Assembly (NCBI GenBank): GCA_016933675.1
Contig: JAFGAM010000115.1
Span: forward strand, 1 to 59,170
DNA from: Candidatus Anaeroferrophillacea bacterium
Lineage (GTDB): Bacteria; Desulfobacterota; Anaeroferrophillalia; Anaeroferrophillales; Anaeroferrophillaceae
DNA length: 59,170 nt
Direction of reading: 5' to 3'
This document shows, piece by piece, positions 7,825 to 16,671 of the stretch; the stretch's first letter is position 1; every line of letters begins with the position of its first letter. A program made the translations under genes and the position numbers. A model generated the notes under the pieces. That model made no database searches, had not been told where the DNA came from, and saw only the letters and a list, made by a program, of their open reading frames with translations.

Positions 7825-9192
7825 ATGTTCAACAGCTATCGTGAAATCTACTGGTATCGGCTGCGCCGGGGGGGTGGGCGAGCGTGGCGACGACGGTTTG
7901 TTGCCGTGGCGGCTGTCTGTCTGCTGGCGGCAGTCACCTGGTTTGGCGGTGCGGTCGTCTCCCGCCGGATGACGGTGTTTCGCCGTGATCGCCCGGCGGT
8001 GCCGCCGGCGGGCGTCGTCTGCCGGCTGGCGGAGGCGGACCGCTGGCGGCGGGCCGCGGTGGCAGACGATCTGCCGGCGGTGGTGGTGGCCGAACTCGGA
8101 CGCCTGGCCCCTGAACTGCCCGAGGTGTTCCACATTACCCGTGAAGGACGGGAAACGCTCGGCGTGCAGACGACCATCGTGGCCCAAATTCAGCGGCAGA
8201 TGACAACATTGTTCCATCGCTATCATCCCGTGGTCGGAGCCGGGGTGGTGCTTGACCCCGATACCGGTGCCGTGCTTGCCATGAGTGACTACCGGCGGGA
8301 ACCGGAATTGCCGGCGAGCTTGATCGCCGGTGCCGACAACCTCTGCCTTTTCGAAGGCTTTCCCGCCGCTTCGCTGATCAAGATCGTCACCGCCGCCGGT
8401 GCCATCGAACGCAAGGGGTTCACGGCCGCGAAAACCATGCCGGTATCCGGGCGCAACCACACGTTGTATAAACATCAGCTGGGGCTCAAGCGGCCGCGTT
8501 TCCGCACGCGTCCGGTATCGCTGGAAAAGGCTTTTATCGGCAGTATCAATCCGTTTTTCGGGCGGCTGGGGATCGACGTGTTGTCGCCCGATGAGTTTGT
8601 CGACGTGGCTTCCGGATTTCTCTTCCGGCAGCCCCTCGGCTTCGATCTGCCGGTGGCTCCCAGCCGGTTGCTGGACCCTGCCACCCCCTTCGCCCGGGCG
8701 GAGCTGGCCTCCGGGTTCAATACCCGCACCACTATTTCACCGCTGCATGCCGCGCTGGTTGCCGGGGCGCCGGTAACCGGAGGCCGCATCATGCGGCCCT
8801 ATATCGTCCAGCGGCTGGTTGACGACCGGGGGGTTGAAACCCTGTATCGCCGGCCGCGGGAGCTGACGCGGGCCGTCAGCCCGGCGGTGGCGCGGGAGAT
8901 CGGCCGCCTCATGCAGGCAACCGTCGAGCGCGGGACGGCGCGCAAGTCCTTCCGGCACTTGTCCCGTTGCCGGCGGGAGGGGAACTGGAAACTGGGCGGC
9001 AAAACCGGCAACATCGATCTGCAAGACGACGGCGGTCACTGTGAGTGGTTCGCCGGCTACGGTACCGTCGGTGACCGCCGCATTGCCCTGGCGGTGGTGC
9101 TGGTGCATGACGACCGGCGCACCATCAGCACCGCCTATGTCGCCGCCGAGGTGCTGAAAACCGCCCTGCAAGCCGATGGAGAGCGGTCGTGA
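7825..9192 (+). CDS. Membrane-anchored penicillin-binding protein (transpeptidase domain)
   Basis: 455 residues, with one N-terminal transmembrane segment (about 25-47) and a periplasmic penicillin-binding transpeptidase domain. All three catalytic motifs are present: SLIK with nucleophile S183, SIN at 240-242 and KTG at 393-395, so it should form or edit peptidoglycan cross-links. No glycosyltransferase or PBP dimerisation domain is visible, which makes it shorter than class A or typical class B PBPs. The start at 7825 lies downstream of the promoter; GGAGGGG sits 17 bases upstream, rather far. The stop overlaps the next gene by four bases (GTGA), so the two are cotranscribed. The specific physiological role is not known. 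Confidence 0.8.
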   Translation: MFNSYREIYWYRLRRGGGRAWRRRFVAVAAVCLLAAVTWFGGAVVSRRMTVFRRDRPAVPPAGVVCRLAEADRWRRAAVADDLPAVVVAELGRLAPELPEVFHITREGRETLGVQTTIVAQIQRQMTTLFHRYHPVVGAGVVLDPDTGAVLAMSDYRREPELPASLIAGADNLCLFEGFPAASLIKIVTAAGAIERKGFTAAKTMPVSGRNHTLYKHQLGLKRPRFRTRPVSLEKAFIGSINPFFGRLGIDVLSPDEFVDVASGFLFRQPLGFDLPVAPSRLLDPATPFARAELASGFNTRTTISPLHAALVAGAPVTGGRIMRPYIVQRLVDDRGVETLYRRPRELTRAVSPAVAREIGRLMQATVERGTARKSFRHLSRCRREGNWKLGGKTGNIDLQDDGGHCEWFAGYGTVGDRRIALAVVLVHDDRRTISTAYVAAEVLKTALQADGERS

Positions 9193-10211
9193 GCCGGGCG
9201 GGGGAGCGCCTGTTTCACCCCCTGTGGGTATCCGGAAAACGTTACTACGACCTCAAGAGTTATTTTTCCAACCGCTTCCGCGACCGGGTGTACAAGATCT
9301 CCGTCGATGCCGGTTTCACCTGCCCGAACCGCGACGGCAGTCGCGGGATCGGCGGCTGCAGTTATTGTGACCCCCGTGGCTCCGCCCTCCGGGCCGCCGG
9401 GCCGCTGCCGTCAGTTGGCCGCCAGATCGCCGCCGGCCGGGCGCTCTATGCGCACCTGCGCAACGCCCGCCGGTTCATGGTCTACTTCCAGAGCGGGACC
9501 AATACCTATGCCCCGTTACCGCTGCTTGAACGCCGCTTCGCGGCGGCGCTGGCGGAGCCCGATGTCGTCGGACTGGCCGTCGGCACCCGGCCCGACGCCG
9601 TGACCCCGGCGGTGATCGATCTGCTTGCCGGCTATGCCGAAAGCCGTGAGGTCTGGCTCGAATACGGCCTCCAGTCGGTCCATGACCGCACCCTGCAGCG
9701 CATTAACCGCGGCCATGATTTCGCCGCTTTTCAGAATGCCGTGGAACTGACTGTCGGTCGGGGCATCCGTATCTGTGCTCACCTCATGTTCGGCCTGCCG
9801 GGGGAGTCCGACGGGATGATGCTCGAAACCGTCGAGCGGGTATCCCGGCTGCCGATCGACGGGGTCAAGTTCCATTCGTTGCTGCTGCTCCGCGGCACAT
9901 CGTTGCATGCCGCCTATCGCCGTCATCCGTTTCCGCTGCTGTCATGTTCCCGCTACGTCGATCTGGTGGGGCGGAGCCTGACGCTGCTGCCGCCGGAGGT
10001 GGTGGTTCAGCGACTGACCGCCGAGGGCTACCGGGATATCTTCGTTGGTCCGCCATGGGTGCAAAACAAGCTCGCGGTGCTCAACCGGCTCCATGCCTTG
10101 TTGGAGCGGCGTGGGCTGGTACAGGGTGCCGCTGCCCGGGTGCCGGTCCCGGCAGCGGAACCGACGGGATCGGGGCGTCCGGGCGCGGTACCCGGGCGCG
10201 GAAATCGTTGA
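9189..10211 (+). CDS. Radical SAM protein, YhcC family
   Basis: 340 residues matching the YhcC (TIGR01212-like) radical SAM family, cytosolic. The N-terminus has the family signature KRYYDLKSYF, then KISVDAGFTCPNRDG and the cluster cysteines C45, C57 and C60 (a wide CX11CX2C, rather than the common CX3CX2C). Later come QSGTNTY, VGTRPDAV, LEYGLQS and GLPGE. The reaction of this family is not established. The GTG start overlaps the PBP stop codon. The C-terminal 25 residues are Pro/Gly-rich and probably disordered. Confidence 0.85.
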   Translation: MSRAGERLFHPLWVSGKRYYDLKSYFSNRFRDRVYKISVDAGFTCPNRDGSRGIGGCSYCDPRGSALRAAGPLPSVGRQIAAGRALYAHLRNARRFMVYFQSGTNTYAPLPLLERRFAAALAEPDVVGLAVGTRPDAVTPAVIDLLAGYAESREVWLEYGLQSVHDRTLQRINRGHDFAAFQNAVELTVGRGIRICAHLMFGLPGESDGMMLETVERVSRLPIDGVKFHSLLLLRGTSLHAAYRRHPFPLLSCSRYVDLVGRSLTLLPPEVVVQRLTAEGYRDIFVGPPWVQNKLAVLNRLHALLERRGLVQGAAARVPVPAAEPTGSGRPGAVPGRGNR

Positions 10212-10493
10212 CAGTGCCGCATGGGTATGATAATTTTTCACTGCGATTTCAGGTTGAAACCTCGGTAGTCGTGTGGTTGCGGCAGGATGGGATGGTCGTG
10301 CGGCCGTTCCCGGCGCACGGCGCGAAGAAACAGGGAATGAGGTGTGCGTGGAGGTACGCCGCCGTCACTGTGGTTGGAACGCCTGATTGTGTACGGTATC
10401 CCCGGGCAGAGATCGGAGCCGGTGGAGTTGTTTCGAAGCCATCATTTTCGGGCTGTCGTAAGGCGTGGGCCGGGCGGGAAAGAAAGCGTAAAA

Positions 10494-10679
10494 ATGGCTG
10501 TCGAATCAGACCCCGTTGTAGACCCGGAGCCCGGAAGCTCATACGGTTGCCGGGAATATTCGCTGGAGATGCAGCTGTATCAGCTGCGCAAACGCCTGTT
10601 GCGGGACGATGTTCCGGCGGACGAGCGGCGGCGGACCGAAATGCGGGTTGCCGAGATTGAGCGTCTGCTTGATTTTTGA
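10494..10679 (+). CDS. Small conserved-looking coiled-coil protein upstream of zapB/zapA
   Basis: A 61-residue acidic and Arg/Leu-rich protein. The C-terminal 40 residues (LEMQLYQLRKRLLR and on) form a likely short coiled coil ending EIERLLDF. I do not recognise a named family. The ATG at 10494 is preceded by GGGAAAGAAAG, a weak ribosome-binding site, and the longer frame from 10344 looks non-coding. It is followed after 18 bases by the zapB-like gene, so it probably belongs to the cell-division cluster. Confidence 0.55.
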   Translation: MAVESDPVVDPEPGSSYGCREYSLEMQLYQLRKRLLRDDVPADERRRTEMRVAEIERLLDF

Positions 10680-10697
10680 GCATGAGGAGCTGTGGTT

Positions 10698-10967
10698 GTG
10701 GACGGAGACATGGGGCGCATCGCTGTACTTGAAGAACGACTGGTGAACCTGCTTGATGCCTGCCGCGGGTTGCGGCAGGAGCGCGACCGCCTGCATGACG
10801 AGGTCGGTCGGCTTCAGGAGCAGTTGCGGCAGCGGGACGATGCGCTCAGGGGCAGGGATGAAATGCTCGGCGCGGTCGATGCCCGCATCGAGGAACTGAT
10901 TGGCCGCATTGACGATTTCGCTGCTCCCGCCGCCGCCTCGCTGCTTCCCAGCATGTCGGCGGATTGA
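10698..10967 (+). CDS. zapB: ZapB-like coiled-coil cell-division protein
   Basis: 89 residues that are nearly all heptad-rich coiled coil (VLEERLVNLLDACRGLRQER and onward, to about residue 75), followed by a short Ala/Ser tail. The size, the coiled coil and the position directly before zapA support a ZapB-type protein, which bridges ZapA-bound FtsZ at the division site. The GTG at 10698 is preferred over 10692 because GGAG at 10686-10689 gives it an 8-base spacing. The symbol is inferred from context and architecture rather than from strong sequence identity. Confidence 0.65.
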   Translation: MDGDMGRIAVLEERLVNLLDACRGLRQERDRLHDEVGRLQEQLRQRDDALRGRDEMLGAVDARIEELIGRIDDFAAPAAASLLPSMSAD

Positions 10968-10992
10968 CCGGTGCGGTTTTAGGCGGGATGGC

Positions 10993-11280
10993 ATGACGGC
11001 GGTAAAACAGACGGTGATGGTCACCATCCGCGGTCAGGAGTACAGTATCCGGACCGATGCAGACGCCGTGCATGTTCACCGGGTGGCCCGTCTGGTTGAC
11101 GAGCGCCTGGCGGAGCTGGACCGGCGCACCCGCACCGTCAACACCCTGAACCTGCTGGTCCTGGCGCTGATGAACGTCACCGGTGATTACCTGCAGGTCA
11201 GCAGCGAACTTGACGAGACGCGAGCGCGCATCGAGCGGTTGATTGGCATGTTGCCGGCGGAAGTTGCAGGCTCGGGTTGA
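10993..11280 (+). CDS. zapA: Cell division protein ZapA
   Basis: 95 residues. The N-terminal half has the ZapA fold signature: V.V.I.GQEYSIR at the start, then V..VA..VDERL and a short helix, followed by a C-terminal coiled coil (about 45-85). ZapA binds FtsZ and stabilises the division ring in the cytoplasm. The ATG at 10993 follows GGCGGGATGGC. The TGA stop (11278-11280) lies inside the presumed -35 box of the 6S RNA promoter, a compact arrangement of the zapA-ssrS pair seen in many proteobacteria. Confidence 0.88.
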   Translation: MTAVKQTVMVTIRGQEYSIRTDADAVHVHRVARLVDERLAELDRRTRTVNTLNLLVLALMNVTGDYLQVSSELDETRARIERLIGMLPAEVAGSG

Positions 11281-11307
11281 TTTTTCTTCGCGGAAGTGCT
11301 CTAATAC
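11277..11307 (+). promoter_or_regulatory. Candidate 6S RNA promoter
   Basis: TTGATT at 11277-11282 overlaps the zapA stop codon, and TAATAC lies at 11302-11307 after a 19-base spacer. Transcription would start at about 11313, which coincides with the predicted 5' end of 6S RNA. Confidence 0.5.
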
Positions 11308-11311
11308 ACAT

Positions 11312-11488
11312 AGCCCCTGGGTTATACGTGATAGGTGAATTTTTTTTGAGCCAACACCTTCTACCTGTGGGGACCTCTTCACCCCGGTGTGCATGCCCTG
11401 GTCTTCAGGGAAGCCTGAAGGGGTGACCTGTTCCCGTCTTTGGCTAGCAAGGTTCAAAGAAAGCAACTACACGGTAATTCCGGGGGTT
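11312..11488 (+). ncRNA. ssrS: 6S RNA (RNA polymerase regulator)
   Basis: About 177 nt. The apical part (GTGTGCATGCCCTGGTC to AAGCCTG) closely matches the conserved 6S hairpin (GTGAGCATGCTCGGTC..AAGCCT in E. coli). Inside it, TTTGAGCC near 11347 pairs with GGTTCAAA near 11453, and the outer closing stem CCCCTGGGTTATACGTG (11314-11330) pairs with CACGGTAATTCCGGGGG (11470-11486). The large unpaired bulge between them is the sigma-70 holoenzyme mimic. It lies directly downstream of zapA, the standard genomic position. Exact ends are estimated from the stems. Confidence 0.92.
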
Positions 11489-11825
11489 TTTGTTGCGCAC
11501 ATTCCGCCTCCGGTGGTAACCGCCCGATACCCGGTGGGCCCGTGGCCGGGGACGAGACGGTAATAACTCCCGAACCTGACGGTTCCGGAGATGAACATAC
11601 GCTGATGGTGAGGGTTTTCATGCCGGCGGCCGGAGCGGCGACGGGATGAAAAAGGAATAATGGGGTAATTCCCGCCTGTCGATCCGGAGGGTGAACCGAC
11701 GGTACATTCATGCCGTCCGGTGTTGTCCCTCCCGACCCTGGCGGTTCGGTCTGCAATCTGCCTGGTGTTCCGGAATACCGTTGCCGGATCGCGCGTGTTT
11801 TCTGTCCCGCGACATCAGGGGATGC
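11489..11825. other. Non-coding stretch after 6S RNA; possible small RNA
   Basis: No frame here has a ribosome-binding site or recognisable family. The region ends in a strong plus-strand intrinsic terminator (11826-11857). Either 6S RNA is made as a long precursor or a separate small transcript ends there. Confidence 0.35.
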
Positions 11826-11857
11826 CCGCCTGGACATCGGCGTGCAGGCGGTTTTTT
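11826..11857 (+). terminator. Intrinsic terminator
   Basis: CCGCCTG (11826-11832) pairs perfectly with CAGGCGG (11845-11851) around a 12-base loop, followed at once by six T (11852-11857). It is read in the plus direction. No gene ends close before it; the nearest upstream plus-strand features are 6S RNA and zapA. Confidence 0.8.
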
Positions 11858-12115
11858 ACCCCCCGGCGATTCTCCCTGATCTCCCTTCCCGCAGAAGGCC
11901 GTTTCCGGCCGTTCATCTCCTCCAGCCGATATCACGGTTCGGTAGCCGATGCAACCGGTCGTGGACCGTTTTCCCGGTTCATGGTACGCGGTGCCGTTCG
12001 GTTCCGGGCGGCATCTTCAGGCGCAACGGGGCATGCCTGAAAGGCGGCATGATTCCCCGGGCGACCAATGACAGCCCCGGCGGGTATCCCCGGCGGGAAG
12101 AAAGGAAATATCTAT
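11858..12115. other. Upstream region of rny
   Basis: A GC-rich non-coding stretch in which I see no gene. The ribosome-binding site AGGAAA of rny lies at 12103-12108. Confidence 0.4.
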
Positions 12116-13681
12116 ATGGCAGTATATGTGAGTATTATAGTGGCGGTGGTGCTGGCGATGGCCGCCGGGCTGGGGATCGGCTACGTCTTTCGTCGCAAGG
12201 TCGCCGAAAAGGAGATGGAAGGTGCGGTCCATGAGAGCCGTAAGGTGGTCGCCGAGGCGGTAAAGGAGTCTGAGCTGCTGAAGAAAGAGGCGGTGCTTCA
12301 GGCCAAGGACATCGTCTACCGTGCCAAGAGCGAGTTCGAGCAGGAGACCGCCGAACGCAAGAAGGAGCTGCAGGGCCTGGAGAAACGCCTGCTGGCGAAG
12401 GAAGAGAGTCTTGACCGCCGTTCCGACAACCTCGATAACAAGGAAAGTGAGCAGCAGCGCCGGGAACAAAGCCTGGGTGACCGCGAGCGCAACCTCAAGG
12501 AGCGGGAGACGGAATATGAGGAACTCCTTGTCCGCGAGAAGGAATCACTGGAGCGCATTGCCGGCATGACCGCGGAACAAGCCCGGGAGACCCTCAAACA
12601 GATGATGGTCGACGAGGCTCGCCACGAAGCCGCCAAACGCATCAAACAGGTAGAGGACGAGGCCCGCGCCGAGGCCGAGAAAAAGGCGGTGGAAATCATC
12701 GGTCAGGCCGTGCAGCGCTATGCCGGTGACTACGCCACCGAACGCACGGTGTCGGTGGTCAACCTGCCGGGTGAAGAGATGAAGGGGCGCATCATCGGCC
12801 GCGAGGGCCGGAATATCCGTGCCATCGAGGCGGCCACGGGGGTCGATCTGATCATCGACGATACCCCGGAGGCGGTGATCGTCTCCTCCTTCGATCCGGT
12901 GCGGCGGGAGATTGCCAGCCAGACCCTCAGCCGGCTGATCGCCGATGGCCGCATCCATCCGGCGCGGATCGAGGAGATCGTCGAGCGGGTGAAGACCGAG
13001 ATCGACCAGAGCATCAAGGAGGCCGGCGAGAAGGCGATCTTCGATCTTGACCTGCACGGCATGCATCCCGAACTCATCCGCCTGGTGGGCAAGCTGAAAT
13101 ACCGCACCAGTTATACCCAGAATATCTACGAGCATTCCGTCGAGGTGGCGTTCATCTGCGGCATGATGGCGGCCGAACTGAACCTGCCGCTGAAGCCGGC
13201 ACGCCGGGCCGGTTTGCTCCATGACATCGGCAAGGCCGTCGATCACGAGGTGGAGGGCTCCCATGCCGCCATCGGCGCCGATCTTGCCCGCCGCTACGGC
13301 GAGAACCCGGAGATTGTCCATGCCATCGAGGCGCACCACGGCGAGGTGGAATACAATCAGGTGCTCGACGTCCTCGTCCAGGCCGCCGATGCCCTCTCCG
13401 GCGCCCGGCCCGGGGCGCGCAAGGAGATGCTCGATGCCTACATCAAGCGCCTCGAGGCCCTGGAAACCATCGGCAATGCCTTTAAGGGGGTCGAGAAGAC
13501 CTATGCCATCCAGGCCGGCCGCGAGGTGCGGGTGATGGTGAAGAACGAGCAGGTGAACGACGAGGAGGCGGTGATGCTGTCTCAGGATATCGCCAAGCGG
13601 ATCGAGAAAGAGCTTACCTATCCCGGCCAGATCAAGGTCACGGTGATCCGCGAGACCCGGGCGGTGGACTACGCCAAATGA
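12116..13681 (+). CDS. rny: Ribonuclease Y
   Basis: 521 residues of the membrane-anchored endoribonuclease that starts mRNA decay. The order is an N-terminal transmembrane helix (about 3-22), a long Lys/Glu/Arg-rich coiled coil (about 25-205), a KH domain containing [15 protein letters not shown], an HD domain with [12 protein letters not shown] and EAHHGEVE, and the usual C-terminal domain ending [12 protein letters not shown]. The length is standard. The ATG at 12116 has AGGAAA 7 bases upstream. The stop overlaps the start of ymdB (ATGA), the conserved rny-ymdB pair. Confidence 0.97.
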   Translation: MAVYVSIIVAVVLAMAAGLGIGYVFRRKVAEKEMEGAVHESRKVVAEAVKESELLKKEAVLQAKDIVYRAKSEFEQETAERKKELQGLEKRLLAKEESLDRRSDNLDNKESEQQRREQSLGDRERNLKERETEYEELLVREKESLERIAGMTAEQARETLKQMMVDEARHEAAKRIKQVEDEARAEAEKKAVEIIGQAVQRYAGDYATERTVSVVNLPGEEMKGRIIGREGRNIRAIEAATGVDLIIDDTPEAVIVSSFDPVRREIASQTLSRLIADGRIHPARIEEIVERVKTEIDQSIKEAGEKAIFDLDLHGMHPELIRLVGKLKYRTSYTQNIYEHSVEVAFICGMMAAELNLPLKPARRAGLLHDIGKAVDHEVEGSHAAIGADLARRYGENPEIVHAIEAHHGEVEYNQVLDVLVQAADALSGARPGARKEMLDAYIKRLEALETIGNAFKGVEKTYAIQAGREVRVMVKNEQVNDEEAVMLSQDIAKRIEKELTYPGQIKVTVIRETRAVDYAK

Positions 13682-14466
13682 TTCGCGTGGCCTGTATCGG
13701 CGATATCGTCGGCCGCCCCGGCCGCCAGGCGCTCCGGGAGCTGCTGCCCCGGCTGGTGGCGGAGCGCGGGGTGGATTTTGTCATTGCCAACGGTGAGAAT
13801 GCCGCCGGCGGGTTCGGTATTACCGGCGAGATCGCCGACGATCTTCTGCAGTGCGGGGTCGATGTCATCACCACCGGCAACCATGTCTGGGACCGCAAGG
13901 ATATCGAGCGCTATCTGCCGCAGCAGACGCGGCTCCTCCATCCGGCCAATTATCCGGTCAAGGGGCTGGGGCCGGGGTGCGCGGTGATCCCGGTGGCGGG
14001 GCGGGAGAAGCTTGCCATCGGGGTAATCAATCTCGCCGGGCGGGTGTTCATGCCGCCGCTGGACTGCCCGTTCCAGTCTGCCAGCCGTATCGTCGACGAA
14101 CTGCGGACGGAAACCGCGGTCATTATCGTCGATTTCCATGCCGAGGCGACCTCCGAGAAATTGGCCCTGGCGCGTTATCTCGACGGCCGGGTGAGCGGCG
14201 TCTTCGGCACCCATACCCACGTGCAGACCGCCGACGAACGCATCCTTGCCGGCGGTACCGCCTGCATCTGCGATCTGGGTATGACCGGGGCCCACGATTC
14301 GATCATCGGCATGAAGCCGGAGCCGATCATCGCCAAGTTTCTCACCGGACTGCCGCACCGCTACGAGGTGGCCACCCGCGATGCCCGGATGCAGGGGGTG
14401 CTGGTGGACATCGACGAAACCAGCGGCCGGGCGACTGCGATCGAGCGGCTGAGTCTCAAGCTGTAG
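13678..14466 (+). CDS. ymdB: YmdB-family metallophosphoesterase
   Basis: 262 residues matching the TIGR00282/YmdB family, a dimetal phosphodiesterase active in vitro on 2',3'-cyclic nucleotides in related bacteria. Seen are the metal-binding motifs GDIVGRPGR (8-16), [29 protein letters not shown] and [10 protein letters not shown], and the ending is close to the family's. Translation is coupled to rny through the ATGA overlap, the arrangement conserved widely in Gram-positive and delta-type bacteria. The cellular substrate is not established. Confidence 0.93.
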   Translation: MIRVACIGDIVGRPGRQALRELLPRLVAERGVDFVIANGENAAGGFGITGEIADDLLQCGVDVITTGNHVWDRKDIERYLPQQTRLLHPANYPVKGLGPGCAVIPVAGREKLAIGVINLAGRVFMPPLDCPFQSASRIVDELRTETAVIIVDFHAEATSEKLALARYLDGRVSGVFGTHTHVQTADERILAGGTACICDLGMTGAHDSIIGMKPEPIIAKFLTGLPHRYEVATRDARMQGVLVDIDETSGRATAIERLSLKL

Positions 14467-14778
14467 TGCCGCTGGGGCGTCGTCTCGGGGCCGCGGGCGG
14501 ACCTTGCCGGAGCCGGAGGCAGAGGCGAGAGATTCTGGTTCCAGCCCCGCAAATTAACCCTAAGTGCCTGATCTGTAAAGCTGTATGCTTTTACCTGTAA
14601 ATGACGTTTGCCGAGTTCGTCGCGAAGTTACCCGGTGATGAATCGCGGCCGTGGGCAGCGTGGGGCGCTGACGCCTGACTCCGGTTTGTTCCGGGGGCTC
14701 GGAACGCTGGTTCAGCGGCCCGGAAGCGGTCAAGTTTTGGTATCATCTGCCGATGTACCTGGAAGGAGGAATTCTTCC
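14467..14778. other. Intergenic region after ymdB
   Basis: 312 bases without a convincing gene. A GGAAGGAGGA ribosome-binding site for the next gene lies at 14761-14770, and GGTATCAT near 14737 may be a -10 box, without a clear -35. No strong terminator follows ymdB. Confidence 0.45.
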
Positions 14779-15120
14779 ATGGTACGACCGGTGGACCTGC
14801 AGCAGATAATTCAGGCGACGACCCAGGCCGGCCGCTTCCAGCACCAGCAGGCCCACGGTGCGGCGGTGGAGCAGAGTAAACTCGTGCATCAGCAACGGCT
14901 GAAGGAAGAACAGTTGCAGCAGGATGTGCGTGAGACGCCGGGCCCCGAGGATGCCGGTCTGGAACATGCGCCGCGGCGTGAAAAGGAGCTTTTGAAGCGC
15001 CGCGCCAGCCGCCGGTTGCCCTTTGTTGCTGAAGTCCGGAAGCTGACCGCCTGGCCGGATCCGGACATCGATGCCGAGGACGACGGGGCCAGCGGTCGCT
15101 TTGTCGACCTCGACGCCTGA
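14779..15120 (+). CDS. Small Gln-rich charged protein of unknown function
   Basis: 113 residues with a very strong ribosome-binding site (GGAAGGAGGA, 8 bases before the ATG). The first 60 residues are Gln/Glu/His-rich and probably helical (LQQIIQATTQAGRF, then QQRLKEEQLQQDV); the C-terminal 50 are mixed charged and end in acidic FVDLDA. There is no signal peptide, membrane segment or known motif. I do not recognise the family. The excellent start signal and codon pattern argue that it is expressed. It converges with the amidohydrolase gene 22 bases away. Confidence 0.65.
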   Translation: MVRPVDLQQIIQATTQAGRFQHQQAHGAAVEQSKLVHQQRLKEEQLQQDVRETPGPEDAGLEHAPRREKELLKRRASRRLPFVAEVRKLTAWPDPDIDAEDDGASGRFVDLDA

Positions 15121-15142
15121 TCCGCTTGCCGCAAGCCGCGAG

Positions 15143-16489
15143 TCACCCCTGATCGTCTTTCCCGCCGATTCGTTTTCCATCTCTGAGTACCACGCGCACC
15201 CGTTCCGCCGTGATCTCCCCGATCAGAGCCTTCAGATCCGGCGGCCGTTTCCGGCCGCAACCGTCAATTACCAGTAGATCTGCGGCATACCCCGCTTCGA
15301 GCCGGCCGGTTTCATCCTGCAGGCCCAGCGCCCGGGCGCCGTTGGTGGTGCCCATGGCCAGCAGCTGGTCCCCCGATACCGTCGGGTAATACCCCGCCAG
15401 GAAGCGCAGCTCGGCCCATGGGTCAAGGGATGGCACGCTGGCGCGGCTGTCGGTGCCCATGGCCGGGCCGGGGGCGAGGGCGAGCATGGCCTCGAGGTCG
15501 GGCAGCGGGTTGCCGAGGTGTCGGTTGCTGCGGGCGCAGACCACCGGGACGACGCCGCGGGCCGCGAGGCGGGACAACTGCCGGCGATGGGCGGTGGCGA
15601 GATGGACTGCGGTGAGATTGCCGACGGCGTTGTGCGCCAGCAGCCAGTCGACGGCGTCCATGCCGACGCCGCCGGGCAACCGTCCTTTCCACCCCACCCG
15701 GGGGTACAATCGATCGGCGATCGGGCCGGTGCCGGAGCGGAAAAATTCACCTTCGGCCTCCGATTCACCGAGGTGAAAGCTTACCGGCAGCCGGTGCCGG
15801 GTGGCCAGTTTTCGTATTTCCGTAAACAATGGCAGGGAGACCGTATAGGGGGCGTGGGGGGCGAGCCCCGGCCGGCTGTCGGCAAGCCGGCCGCCAGCCG
15901 GTTCGGTGCCGTCGCCGGGGCCGAGAAACGGGGCGAGCCGCCTGCCCGCCGCCGCCGTCTCCGCCGCGGCGCGGGCGGGATCGCCGGCGATGATTTCGAG
16001 AAACTGTACCTGGCGCGGACACCCGTGCCGCGTCGCTTCCGGATTGTCGAGATGGTGCATGAACCAGGCTGGACTGCGGTGGTCGCCGACGGTGGTGGTG
16101 CCGGCGGCGGCGAGTTCGTCCAAACCCTGCGCGATACCCGCCGCAATCTGATCCGGCGAGAGGGTTTTTTTTGCCTCGATGACCGTGAGAATCCAATCGA
16201 TGAAGTCGGTTCGGCTGCCGGGATCGGGGCAGAGATGTGCCAGGCAGGTGTGTTCGAGGTGGCAGTGGGCGTTGATCAGCCCGGGCAGCAGCATGCCGTC
16301 GTCGTAACGGCGCTCCGCTGCCGCCGGGAAGCGGCGGCGGAGTTCATTGCCGAATCCCGCGGCGGCGATCCGGCCGTCGGCGATCAGCACGCCGCCGTCG
16401 GCCAGCGGCGGCCGGCCCGCGGCCGGCAGCAGCCAGGAGGCCGACAGCAGTATGTGCCGCACCGCGCGGTGCTTGGCATCATTCATCAT
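15143..16489 (-). CDS. Amidohydrolase, SAH/MTA/aminofutalosine deaminase-like
   Basis: 448 residues of the amidohydrolase superfamily (TrzA/MtaD-like), cytosolic, with a metal-dependent TIM barrel. Metal-binding HxH is at 75-77 (NAHCHLE). Further along come HAPYTV, the HLGES block, a His-containing strand and GTDSRAS with the catalytic Asp, so it should be active as a deaminase or chlorohydrolase-type enzyme. The substrate is not certain. 5'-methylthioadenosine/S-adenosylhomocysteine and aminofutalosine (menaquinone synthesis) are the usual candidates in relatives. Two ATGs (16489, 16486) are possible, and the ribosome-binding site is weak. The gene stands alone. Confidence 0.75.
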   Translation of the reverse strand: MMNDAKHRAVRHILLSASWLLPAAGRPPLADGGVLIADGRIAAAGFGNELRRRFPAAAERRYDDGMLLPGLINAHCHLEHTCLAHLCPDPGSRTDFIDWILTVIEAKKTLSPDQIAAGIAQGLDELAAAGTTTVGDHRSPAWFMHHLDNPEATRHGCPRQVQFLEIIAGDPARAAAETAAAGRRLAPFLGPGDGTEPAGGRLADSRPGLAPHAPYTVSLPLFTEIRKLATRHRLPVSFHLGESEAEGEFFRSGTGPIADRLYPRVGWKGRLPGGVGMDAVDWLLAHNAVGNLTAVHLATAHRRQLSRLAARGVVPVVCARSNRHLGNPLPDLEAMLALAPGPAMGTDSRASVPSLDPWAELRFLAGYYPTVSGDQLLAMGTTNGARALGLQDETGRLEAGYAADLLVIDGCGRKRPPDLKALIGEITAERVRVVLRDGKRIGGKDDQG

Positions 16490-16592
16490 GGTTCCGTAAA
16501 CATTGCCGGAAGGCGCCGATAAGGGATGGCACAACCGGGGTGATTATTGAACCGCTCCGGCTTGATTCGCGGCGTTTTCCTGCCGGGTAATG

Positions 16593-16638
16593 GTGCCCAT
16601 AGAAGCACACCGTAGTATGGGCACGGCGCGCCGTGCCC
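16593..16638. repeat. Nested palindromes (GGGCACGGCGCGCCGTGCCC)
   Basis: A perfect 20-bp palindrome at 16619-16638 is overlapped by a second inverted repeat, GTGCCCAT (16593-16600) with ATGGGCAC (16617-16624). The two hairpins exclude one another. The unit lies 34 bases beyond the stop of the dynamin-like gene and may stabilise or end its transcript. It resembles in style the GGGCGACC palindromes elsewhere in the window but has a different core. Confidence 0.75.
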
Positions 16639-16671
16639 CGCAAGTTTCAGGGCAACCCCACGTCGCCCGAT

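Noticed and set aside
13221-13535. Small plus-strand frame inside rny
   Set aside because: It lies in another frame within the HD domain of RNase Y and has low-complexity Ser/Pro/Arg composition typical of shadows.
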